Source: CBDCWA01 sp965223255
GTDB lineage: Bacteria > Pseudomonadota > Alphaproteobacteria > Rhizobiales > Hyphomicrobiaceae
Assembly: GCA_965223255.1 (NCBI GenBank)
Contig: CBDCWA010000004.1
Coordinates: forward strand, 1,674,001-1,738,000
DNA: 64,000 nucleotides
Reading direction: 5' to 3'
Within the stretch, counting starts at the first letter, position 1. Every line of letters starts with the position of its first letter. The notes under the pieces were generated by a model, which had not been told where the DNA came from, searched no databases, and saw only the letters and a list, made by a program, of their open reading frames with translations. A program made the position numbers and the translations under genes. Below, piece after piece: positions 50,083 to 57,992 of the stretch.

Positions 50083-52847
50083 GCTTCCTCCGGTCGAAGG
50101 CGTTCTATACGTAACACTTCGCTGACATGCTCGGCGGACAAGTCCTGGATCTTGTCGATAATCGGGCGTGCAGCGCTGTTTTGTCTAATGAGTGCATCGG
50201 GATCGATCAGAGCCGCGGCATATAACTTCCGCAACCGGAGCCCCGATCGAATGCGGCCACCGCGGGTCGCGACAATAGCAAGCGACCAGTAGATTTCGGC
50301 GATCGTCTCATCGATGCCGAGGGCCTTGCTGAAGGCGAGGAAATGCGAATAAGTGCCGGGCGCTTGAGGCGTGCGAAGCTCGATTGGTACCTCGTGCTGC
50401 GAGGCGACATTCAGCCAACGCCTCACGCTTTGCAGTGTCGGCGCTGGATCGCAATTCATGCGCCCAAGAAGCTCCGTCGCCATAGACTGCACGCCCCCAC
50501 CATGTGCATCGACACGCTGCGTTATCGCATTATGATAATCCGCCAAGAGCGGGGCGGCAGCTGCTCGAAACTCATTGGATGCTTCAATGGCTTCTAAAAA
50601 CGCTGGCCCAGGAACAAGAACTTCGCGGCCTTGCGTAATTTTGTTTGCGCGAACGTTTTCGAACTTTTCGAGATCCGCCTGAACTCGCGTAACAAACGCA
50701 GTCTGAGGACTTGCGTGTATGACGTCGCCGCCCACGGTGTGAATGGCGAGCGTTGCCGACCTTGAACCGCCCGACTGTACGGTTAGGTCGATAATCGCTG
50801 TCCCGGAGTTCGAAGGCTCCCCAAGCGCGAATTCAGGTAAGTCTGCGATTCGGCTTTCGAGACTGGCATCAATCTCTTCTAACGCTTTGCCGATACGGTG
50901 CTTGCCTGGGTCATTTTCGGGCCAATACTGTAGAAGCGATTTTCCGTAGTCTGCTAAAAACTTTGCGCTTGATGCATCGCTGAGGATCTCAACTCGTGGC
51001 GGGCATGCTGGGTGCGAGAGAATCGCAAGCGTGTCACGCGGTTGTGTCGAAAGAAGAAGAACGTGCCCGTAGCGTTTTGGAGAGGCTGCTGCCAATTCGA
51101 TCTTACCAATCGCATCGCGTGCTGGGGCGATATCAAACTTTTCGCCGAGCCGATCCGCCACGTCCGATAGACTCTCTTCAGACTCGATCCAACGCTCTAG
51201 CAGTTGGGTTGATGAAACGCCGGCCGTTGCCACCAGCGTTCTTGTGCCTCGTTTGGGCAACACCTGCAGCTTCGAGCGATAGAGTTGGCCCGTTGTCGCC
51301 GTGGCCCCAGACGAAAGTGACCTGGCAAGCTCAGTCGCCTCCGACGCGAGAGACAAAACTTCGCCCTCCAATCCGCCAGCTTTCGATGCGTGATCCGTTA
51401 ACTCAGCGATCGCCGCCCCAATGTCGAATGCCTTAAGTAGCCGATTCGATAGATGGGGTTCGTCCGGGTCAAAAAGCGCATCGCTAACGCCTGATTGCGG
51501 GAGCGGTGCGTTGGCGATAGAGCGAAGGCGAGAGAGACACCCTCCAATCGATCGCGCTATGGCCCCGTCCGCAAGTCCGGATGCAGTTCTTCTGACCTCC
51601 ATCGCTTTTGCTGCAAACGCTGCAACATCACTCGCAAACACGTCAACAGTGATATCAAGGTTCGAATTTGCACGTTCTTCATCGCGGTCCCGCGCCGTGC
51701 TGGAAGACAGAATCTCTGAAGTGTGTTGGAAAAGAAACATCACCGGCAGAGAGCGCTTCCTCTCTCGTCCTTTTGGCTTTCGGCAAAGCTCCCATTTCAA
51801 AAATGTCGCAATGAACGGATCGTCAGTCACGAGAACGAGCGGGAGTTCTTGATCGCCATGCCGCAGCTTAGAAACCGCGCCCGATATTTCTTGTCGCCAG
51901 TTTTCTCCAAGTCTTGCGCGCGCGCGGTATTGAAGATCGATCAAAATCACATCCGGCTTTCGCTTGCTTGGTAGGGTGCAAGCCCCCCAGCTCGTTTGCG
52001 GGCTTGCACCATGAATCGTCGACAACAACCAAGGTGTTGTTTCAGGATCGACAGCTTCGACTCGTTGGTAGTCTTCGGCATTTTTCTTTGAAGTTAGGAG
52101 TTCAGACAGACGCCTAGATCGATCGAGGAAGGTTTCTTCCGGGCGAGATACCTGCCCACGGGCGTCGATCGTTCGTCGTGCGATGAGTTCTAACAAGGTT
52201 GGATGGCCCCGATCGCTAGTTCGCTCGACGATTGCTCTCGCCCGAGGAAAACTCGATAGTACCTCTGGGCCTAAGTCCTTCGTCCGTGCAAGCATGTTAT
52301 GAAACCCCGCCTGCGATTTCCCAGGTCCCTTTGAGGCGGCGGAAAGATTTAAGTAATGGGCGTTTAGCCAAGGACTGTTTACTGAAACGAGCCAGTCCCG
52401 TTGAACAAGCAGTGCACGTTGATTAGCACCAGTGCGCGCGCTTGCCGGATAGAATACCGTCGTAAAACCTTGGAATTCTAGTGGCCCTTCTGCCAGCTCG
52501 CAGAGCAACGCCAAACCGTGCAAGGCAGATACGGCCGGAAGGCTGTTCGGCCAATTGAATAGGACAGTAGACTTTCGGTCTCGCAACGTCTGCCGGAAAG
52601 CTCGCACAGCAGTGGCCATCCCGGTCGTCAACCGGGCGTTCTCCAAGTTACCGCTTCTCAATAAAGCTATGCTTTGCGGATCAAATTGCTCCTTGGAAGA
52701 AGTTCTCTCCTGAGTGCTCGATTTCTTTTTTACCTTGGCAGATTCCTTCAATCTTGCGGTGAGCGCCTTGATCTGTTCCTCTCTCCGAGACCGTTGCTCA
52801 GGCCGAGCGTCTGGCGCCCCACGTCGATTTTGCCTGCGCTTCGACAT
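50079..52847 (-). CDS. Large DISARM-associated protein, possibly DrmE-like
   Basis: 922 residues, beginning with a Lys/Arg-rich coil of about 60 residues ('MSKRRQNRRGAPDARPEQRS'). Alternating alpha/beta segments follow, such as 'STVLFNWPNSLPAVSALHGLA', 'PDVILIDLQYRARARLG' and 'LPLVLVTDDPFIATFLKW'. The C-terminus is helical, with 'YSHFLAFSKALGIDETIAEIYW' and 'RIRSGLRLRKLYAAALIDPDAL'. I see no Walker A, methyltransferase or nuclease signature. Size, position before drmA and the Rossmann-like layout suggest a distant DrmE (class 2 DISARM), but I cannot confirm that by motif. It is coupled to both neighbours (TGATG upstream, ATGA downstream). No SNF2 helicase (DrmD) is present. Confidence 0.45.
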   Translation of the reverse strand: MSKRRQNRRGAPDARPEQRSRREEQIKALTARLKESAKVKKKSSTQERTSSKEQFDPQSIALLRSGNLENARLTTGMATAVRAFRQTLRDRKSTVLFNWPNSLPAVSALHGLALLCELAEGPLEFQGFTTVFYPASARTGANQRALLVQRDWLVSVNSPWLNAHYLNLSAASKGPGKSQAGFHNMLARTKDLGPEVLSSFPRARAIVERTSDRGHPTLLELIARRTIDARGQVSRPEETFLDRSRRLSELLTSKKNAEDYQRVEAVDPETTPWLLSTIHGASPQTSWGACTLPSKRKPDVILIDLQYRARARLGENWRQEISGAVSKLRHGDQELPLVLVTDDPFIATFLKWELCRKPKGRERKRSLPVMFLFQHTSEILSSSTARDRDEERANSNLDITVDVFASDVAAFAAKAMEVRRTASGLADGAIARSIGGCLSRLRSIANAPLPQSGVSDALFDPDEPHLSNRLLKAFDIGAAIAELTDHASKAGGLEGEVLSLASEATELARSLSSGATATTGQLYRSKLQVLPKRGTRTLVATAGVSSTQLLERWIESEESLSDVADRLGEKFDIAPARDAIGKIELAAASPKRYGHVLLLSTQPRDTLAILSHPACPPRVEILSDASSAKFLADYGKSLLQYWPENDPGKHRIGKALEEIDASLESRIADLPEFALGEPSNSGTAIIDLTVQSGGSRSATLAIHTVGGDVIHASPQTAFVTRVQADLEKFENVRANKITQGREVLVPGPAFLEAIEASNEFRAAAAPLLADYHNAITQRVDAHGGGVQSMATELLGRMNCDPAPTLQSVRRWLNVASQHEVPIELRTPQAPGTYSHFLAFSKALGIDETIAEIYWSLAIVATRGGRIRSGLRLRKLYAAALIDPDALIRQNSAARPIIDKIQDLSAEHVSEVLRIERLRPEEA

Positions 52848-54466
52848 CAGCGGTAAGCATCCTCAATGGCGATCTCGAGCTTCGCATCGCTGTAATTCTC
52901 TATCGAACTCAACTTTCGCGCTGACAGCTTTGGAAACAACAGCGCACGCAACGCGGTCACATTAATACTATTGGATGACAATAGCAGGCGGAGACGTTGA
53001 TCTACCGCTCTTGTTGAAATGATCCTCAGAAGCGTCCGCAGCGAGCATCGCTGCTTCGTCGTTGGATCCGGAGAGATAACGACAACATGGTTTTCGCCAT
53101 AGAAGCCGCCATATTTGTCTATCCAACACTGATCTACGAAACCTGCTCGTATTCGCTTTTCTTGATCGCCGCTATTGGTTCGCTGCAATACGATTGACGG
53201 TTCGGTCACCGGAGGTGTGATTCTCTCCATCGAAACAAAGGTTACGAGTCCGTCGCCTGGTTGTCGGTTTCTCGCAGCTGGTTCGACAGGGCGATGTGGA
53301 CGAATCACATGTCCCCAAACTAGTGGCACAGCGTTGCGTCGGCGTCGCCTTGTTTGCTCTGAGAGTCCTTTGTCGCGATTGTGAACGATGGGACCACACC
53401 GCACAATGTAGCCTAATGACCCTAATGTGTCAGATTTTACGTTACCTAAATGTTTAGCGGCCCGAACCCAAGGCGCGTCACTTGAACCCTCAATGCGGTA
53501 ACCTGTTTCCCTGCGCCAATTAAGGTCTCGACCTACAGACCTGGCCCGCGCAGTGTAAGGTCCAATTTTCTCGGTCGACTTTCGGCAGACCAGTAAACAA
53601 ACATCTTGAGAAACATCGCGAAAGAACTCTTTTCGCTGATCAATCTTATCTATGGCAAGAACAGTTGCATGTTGCGAGATGTATTTTCGAAGTGGTCGGA
53701 AATAACTTCCCATTATAAAACTAGTGGGCACCAAATACGCCAGCAACCCGTTATCTCTCAAGAGGTGAAGTCCTCGGATTATGAAAAGAGAATAAAGGTT
53801 CGCATAGTTTCCCAAGATCGATTTAGCCCAACCTGGCATTCGCTTCCGTTCGGATGGCGACAATACTCTATAGGGCGGATTCCCGATGACCACATCGAAG
53901 CTTCCTTGTTCGCCGTGAACTAGCCCATCGCCACAGATTACCAAGTGATCCACGGGGCTTCCCACCACGCAGCGAGCCGCTGCACGCGCAAAGTCCGCAA
54001 GTGCAGGGTCGACTTCGACACCACGCAAGGCCTCCGAAATCCAAGTGAGCCTAGCGCCTCTGGCGCTCATTCGGCTGGCGATCGGGCCGATGAATGAGGC
54101 GCCACCGGCAGCTGGATCTATGAATCGATGATTGACGAAATCAGCGCCAAACGACTCGACTCGATTTATTACGTACGCGCTCAACGAAGGCGGCGTGAAG
54201 TACATCGCCAAAGATTTGCGACGAACCTTCGATTGTGCCAATGCATAAACCAGTGATGCTGAATAGATCCTCTCAATTTTCGTTTGCTGTTCTGCGTATG
54301 CCTTCAGCTCAATATCTGAAATGTTCGCTGGAAAAAGAAGCGATTGACAAAATTCGGACCAAGCATTGTTTCGCACATCATGTCGGCCGTTATGAGATTT
54401 GGAGCGGATAAAGGTATGGCCCTGTTCGAGCGCATCCGCTAAGTATAACGAATCTGACGTCTCCAT
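52847..54466 (-). CDS. N6-adenine DNA methyltransferase of the DISARM operon
   Basis: 539 residues. Motif X-like 'LAMYFTPPSLSAYVINRV' (about 86-103), the SAM-binding motif I 'FIDPAAGGASFIGP' (115-128), 'GVEVDPALADFARAAA' (motif II) and the catalytic 'DVVIGNPPYRVLS' (motif IV NPPY, 196-199) place it with TaqI/Eco57I-type gamma N6-adenine methyltransferases. The C-terminal part (about 310-539) is a TRD-like region ('GYIVRCGPIVHNRDKG', 'YGGFYGENHVVVISP'). In DISARM the methylase marks self DNA. At about 540 aa it is stand-alone, without a nuclease domain. It is the first gene of the operon and its stop overlaps the next start. Confidence 0.9.
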   Translation of the reverse strand: METSDSLYLADALEQGHTFIRSKSHNGRHDVRNNAWSEFCQSLLFPANISDIELKAYAEQQTKIERIYSASLVYALAQSKVRRKSLAMYFTPPSLSAYVINRVESFGADFVNHRFIDPAAGGASFIGPIASRMSARGARLTWISEALRGVEVDPALADFARAAARCVVGSPVDHLVICGDGLVHGEQGSFDVVIGNPPYRVLSPSERKRMPGWAKSILGNYANLYSLFIIRGLHLLRDNGLLAYLVPTSFIMGSYFRPLRKYISQHATVLAIDKIDQRKEFFRDVSQDVCLLVCRKSTEKIGPYTARARSVGRDLNWRRETGYRIEGSSDAPWVRAAKHLGNVKSDTLGSLGYIVRCGPIVHNRDKGLSEQTRRRRRNAVPLVWGHVIRPHRPVEPAARNRQPGDGLVTFVSMERITPPVTEPSIVLQRTNSGDQEKRIRAGFVDQCWIDKYGGFYGENHVVVISPDPTTKQRCSLRTLLRIISTRAVDQRLRLLLSSNSINVTALRALLFPKLSARKLSSIENYSDAKLEIAIEDAYR

Positions 54467-54965
54467 TGCGCTCTGCCTCGCATGCGTCTTCGCCTAATTG
54501 CTGCCAAACTTCGATCGCCCGTTCGACAAATCACGCCCTGCCCTGCCCCTTACAGAATCAGTCGCAGAAATCTACCACGATTAATGTGGGTGTTTTAACC
54601 CACTTATGGACACGTGCAGCCGATCACTTGGCGTCTCTTTCGGTAGAATTACCATCAATTGCGGACATCATCGACCACTAGTCCAGCTCAATCAATTTGG
54701 CTACCGTTGACGTCTTCTTCTGGGATTTTTCTGCCTTCATGTCAGAAACAGCCAGTTTTGCTAGAATGTGGTTGTCCGCCTCGGCCACGCGCCGAAGCGA
54801 GTCCCGGTAAGCGGATGGGACGGATGAACCGAGTTTAGGTAATGGCAAGCACCTTTTGCTCTGCCCGATCCCATCGCGCATTGGGCTTACTTGGCCCAAC
54901 TTAAAGCGCGAGTGATTGTTCAAATTTGCCGAACAGTCCAGCGATGCCGTGGCTCGCTTGGGCTC
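54467..54965. other. Gap between the DISARM operon and the transfer-like genes
   Basis: About 500 bp with divergent genes on both sides, so it must carry the DISARM promoter. A plus-strand frame ending at 54,681 ('VGVLTHLWTRAADHLASLSV') resembles a protein C-terminus but has no sensible start. TTAATGTGGGTG/CCCACTTA words at 54,581-54,606 contain an imperfect inverted repeat (GTGGGTGTTTTAACCCAC). This could be an operator close to the DISARM promoter. Confidence 0.4.
54678..54881 (-). CDS. Possible small basic protein
   Basis: A 67-residue frame from the ATG at 54,881 reads like protein ('AYRDSLRRVAEADNHILAKLAVSDMKAEKSQKKTSTV') and ends before the DISARM promoter area. No ribosome-binding site or family is apparent. 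The same frame extends upstream into the divergent ATPase gene, where it is only a shadow. It may be a remnant or a small regulator. Confidence 0.3.
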   Translation of the reverse strand: MRDGIGQSKRCLPLPKLGSSVPSAYRDSLRRVAEADNHILAKLAVSDMKAEKSQKKTSTVAKLIELD

Positions 54966-56240
54966 ATGAGCCGGTTTGACGTCAAAAACAATCTTTATCT
55001 TGGGCACCACATTGACAGGCCGGTGGCGCTGTCCCCTGCTGCTCGCGCTCGCCATCTTTACGTCGTCGGGCAAACCGGTACCGGTAAGTCGACGTTGCTC
55101 CTGAACTTGATCGCTCAGGATCTCGCAACGGACCGCGGCGTGGCACTACTTGATCCCCACGGAGACCTAGCCGAAGCCGCTGTCGGGCTTTTACCACCTC
55201 GACGCGGCGATCATCTCGTCTACTTCGACCCTTCTGATTTGGCGCGACCGATCGGTTTCAATCTGCTGTCACGCTTGCCCGAAGACCATCGCCCCTTGGT
55301 TGCCGATGGCGTCGTTGCCGCATTCCGGGCCATCTGGCCCGATTTCTGGGGGCCACGGCTCGAACACATCTTCGCACATGCGGTACGCACATTGATGGAT
55401 GTCCCCAACGCGACGCTCCTCTACCTGCCGCGCCTGCTTCAGGACGAGGCCTTCCGCGCCCAATGCGTGGTGCACGTCTCTGACCCTGTCATACGTGCCT
55501 TCTGGATGCATGAATTTGCATCCTATCCGCCGCGGTTTCGAGAGGAAGCCATCGCACCGGTGCTCAATAAGATCGGCCGCGTGCTCATGACGCCAGCCAT
55601 TCGCAACATTGTTGCCCAACCCAAAAGCACCATCGATCTTCGCTTCATGATGGACGATACCCGCGTGTTGATCGCCAATCTCTCAAAAGGCGCTCTCGGG
55701 GAAGGCCCGGCACATCTCTTAGGCGCGTTGCTTATTACCGCTCTTGCCCAGGCAGCGTTGTCGCGTCGTGAAGTTGTTGAAGCCCGACGAACACCGTTTC
55801 ATATATACGCCGATGAATTTCAATCATTCGCAAGCACCGGATTTGCACTTATTCTTTCTGAAGCGCGTAAGTACGGTCTGACGTTGACATTGGCGCATCA
55901 ATACCTTGCGCAATTGCCGGATACGCTGCGCGATGCCGTTTTCGGCAACGTCGGCTCCCTCCTTGCCTTTCGGGTGGGCGCCCAGGATGCGCCAATCCTG
56001 GCGCGCCAATTGGATATCGCCAACGAGGCCGCCCTGAAGGAAGCCTCGAATTACGTAGCGCGGGCTTCGATCCTCTCAGACGGCGTGCCAAGCGGCCCAT
56101 TTCATCTCTCGTGTTTTCCTCCGCCAGAGCCACTACATTCGCGCGCGTTGCGCCTTAAGGCGCACAGCCGCCTGCGCTTCGGCCGGGATCGCCACATCAT
56201 CGATGCACATATCGCCAGGTTCTACAGCGCCAATGATTAA
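54966..56240 (+). CDS. TraD/VirD4-HerA-type ATPase (coupling-protein-like)
   Basis: About 424 residues from the ATG at 54,966; an earlier start at 54,891 is less likely because it covers non-protein-like sequence. Walker A 'YVVGQTGTGKSTLLLNLI' (32-49), Walker B 'GVALLDPHGDLAEAAV', 'DDTRVLIANLSKGALGEG', the second acidic motif 'PFHIYADEFQSFAST', and the arginine/TraM-recognition region 'LTLTLAHQYLAQLPDTLRDAV' are all present. Such ATPases pump DNA or protein during conjugation or act at DNA ends. No membrane helices are seen. The 725-aa ATPase 1.7 kb downstream shares 'LAHQYL-x-QL', so the two are related. Confidence 0.85.
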   Translation: MSRFDVKNNLYLGHHIDRPVALSPAARARHLYVVGQTGTGKSTLLLNLIAQDLATDRGVALLDPHGDLAEAAVGLLPPRRGDHLVYFDPSDLARPIGFNLLSRLPEDHRPLVADGVVAAFRAIWPDFWGPRLEHIFAHAVRTLMDVPNATLLYLPRLLQDEAFRAQCVVHVSDPVIRAFWMHEFASYPPRFREEAIAPVLNKIGRVLMTPAIRNIVAQPKSTIDLRFMMDDTRVLIANLSKGALGEGPAHLLGALLITALAQAALSRREVVEARRTPFHIYADEFQSFASTGFALILSEARKYGLTLTLAHQYLAQLPDTLRDAVFGNVGSLLAFRVGAQDAPILARQLDIANEAALKEASNYVARASILSDGVPSGPFHLSCFPPPEPLHSRALRLKAHSRLRFGRDRHIIDAHIARFYSAND

Positions 56241-56378
56241 CGCGCATCACGCACCAACGACAAAATCTCCGAGCCAACGCAGAAATAACATCAGAAAATT
56301 TCTGTGAAGAATATCCTTTAACAGATTGAGGCAGTCCGAATCTTTACGTGTACTGCCGAACAAACGGGGGGAACAATT

Positions 56379-57416
56379 ATGCAACGTCTCAATGTCATTG
56401 CTATTGCAATTTTGATTTTCAGCCATTCCCCTGCTCGTGCGGCCGACCCTGGACAGTTCTTTGGTGCGATCCTTGGCGAGATTGGCCGACAAATCGAGCA
56501 CCAGCAGCAAAAGAAACAGCTCAGACAACTGCGCCCACTCTGGCGGGCCTGTTCAAAGGGTAATGTTGCCGCTTGCGATCGTGCTGCCAAGTTTCCGAAT
56601 CTCACTAACCAGGCCCGCGTCGAGCTTTGGCGCATGCGTGAAGCTGCCCGGCTACGCCCCGCATACGAACGCAACTTTTATGCCTGCCAAAAGATGGACC
56701 CGTCGGCATGTCAGGCCGCTCTTGCCTATCGCTATGCAAGCGACATTGATCGCAGGCGGCTCCAAAATTGGCTGCAAGCCGCCAATCGGCAACATCAACA
56801 GGCGCTTGCCGAGTTCCGGCTGAAAGAACGCATTTGTCACGCTGGATTATTGTCTGCCTGTGATGAAGCCCTCAAACTACGCCCTTCGAATGAGCGCGCT
56901 GCGATTGCGATCCAAAACCAGCGCCGGCGGCTTGTGCTCGCCAAGCGAGAGCGCCAACGCGCTGAACGACAACGCAAAGAGGCCGTCCGTGAGTACAACA
57001 CCTTGCGGGACAAGTGCATCGCCGGCGAGCGTGTAGCATGTAGAACCGCAGCCGCTCATCCACAGGTCGGGCAAGCGGATATTGTGTTTCTCCGCCGGCG
57101 AGAACACGAGCTTGCCCCGATCAAGGAACGCTTCGTCAACTTTGTTTCCAATGCTGAGAAGCAAGGCAAAAGCTCAGGCATTTCCGCAGTAGGTGTTGTC
57201 GGGGTGGCTCTCGCCTTGCTGGTCCTGATCGCTGGCGCGATTGGCGCCCGTCATGGCCTGCTCAATGGAGTTTACTCGGGTCCTCCTGGTCAAGACAAAG
57301 GGCCTGATCCCAGCCCCTTTGTCGAGCCGCAGGCCCACTTTGGCAAGCAAACGTTTCCTTTGACCGGACACATGCCGACCGATGTGCGTCGCGCTCTTTA
57401 TGGCGCTCAACAGTGA
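56379..57416 (+). CDS. Exported protein with four Cys-pair repeats and a C-terminal membrane helix
   Basis: 345 residues; GGGGGGAA precedes the ATG. A signal peptide (about 1-21) is followed by four repeats with two Cys each: 'ACSKGNVAACDRA', 'ACQKMDPSACQAAL', 'ICHAGLLSACDEAL' and 'KCIAGERVACRTAA'. The spacing C-x6-C with small residues recalls Sel1/TPR-type disulfide-linked helical hairpins. A basic coiled stretch ('RRRLVLAKRERQRAERQRKEA') lies between repeats 3 and 4. One membrane helix (about 270-290) precedes a short tail with 'DKGPDPSPFVEP'. It lies between the ATPase gene and the 184-aa gene, likely in one operon of envelope-transfer functions. Confidence 0.75.
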   Translation: MQRLNVIAIAILIFSHSPARAADPGQFFGAILGEIGRQIEHQQQKKQLRQLRPLWRACSKGNVAACDRAAKFPNLTNQARVELWRMREAARLRPAYERNFYACQKMDPSACQAALAYRYASDIDRRRLQNWLQAANRQHQQALAEFRLKERICHAGLLSACDEALKLRPSNERAAIAIQNQRRRLVLAKRERQRAERQRKEAVREYNTLRDKCIAGERVACRTAAAHPQVGQADIVFLRRREHELAPIKERFVNFVSNAEKQGKSSGISAVGVVGVALALLVLIAGAIGARHGLLNGVYSGPPGQDKGPDPSPFVEPQAHFGKQTFPLTGHMPTDVRRALYGAQQ

Positions 57417-57426
57417 GGGGTAGACT

Positions 57427-57981
57427 ATGACTGATGCCGCACTTGATGATCGTGAAGCCCTCAAGGCACGGTTTTCGCAGTTCACCAATGCGCGTGAGAT
57501 GCCACCACCGATACCAGAAGAGCAAGAGTCTCGATCCATTGAGACCGATAGCCTGTCGCCAAACGAGCCGGTGATGCGCAAGGGGCTTGATCAAATCAGA
57601 TTAAAGATCCGTCGGAGCCAGGCCCAAAAGCTCGTTGGCGGCGTTGCCTTCCATGTGCATTTTATTGCCGAATTATCGCCTGATGCTCAGAAAGCAGTCG
57701 AGCATTACCGATTCAGCAAGACGGTTCTCTACCAAAAGCCGCTTGAGCTGAAGGTTACTTTTTATGTCCTCGTTGCCCTCTGGCGTGCGCTCTGGCTTTG
57801 GATCACGCGATCACGCTGGCAGATTACCGTCAATGATCTAATCAAAGGTCGAACCGTCAAATGCAAAGACATCCTTGAAGTCCTTGAGGTCGAGAAGGAT
57901 GTTCGCATTGCCGCCGAGCTTTTCGCAGACATCCTGCGTGCGGCCTCTTGGTTCGGCGGCGAAGAAGTGGTGGAGCTTTAA
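57427..57981 (+). CDS. Hypothetical membrane-associated protein in the transfer operon
   Basis: 184 residues, ATG preceded by GAGGGG at 6 nt and only 10 bp after the previous stop. The first 60 residues are acidic and Pro/Glu-rich ('MPPPIPEEQESRSIETDS'). A hydrophobic hairpin with several Trp occupies about 110-130 ('VTFYVLVALWRALWLWITRS'). The C-terminus is helical. No family is recognised. The 11-bp distance to the downstream ATPase gene suggests the two act together, perhaps as membrane partner and motor. Confidence 0.7.
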   Translation: MTDAALDDREALKARFSQFTNAREMPPPIPEEQESRSIETDSLSPNEPVMRKGLDQIRLKIRRSQAQKLVGGVAFHVHFIAELSPDAQKAVEHYRFSKTVLYQKPLELKVTFYVLVALWRALWLWITRSRWQITVNDLIKGRTVKCKDILEVLEVEKDVRIAAELFADILRAASWFGGEEVVEL

Positions 57982-57992
57982 GGATTTAGATC

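Noticed and set aside
54466..54681. Plus-strand 71-codon frame before the ATPase gene
   Set aside because: Its C-terminal half reads a little like protein, but the first half overlaps the methyltransferase start and there is no start signal; kept only as a note in the gap.
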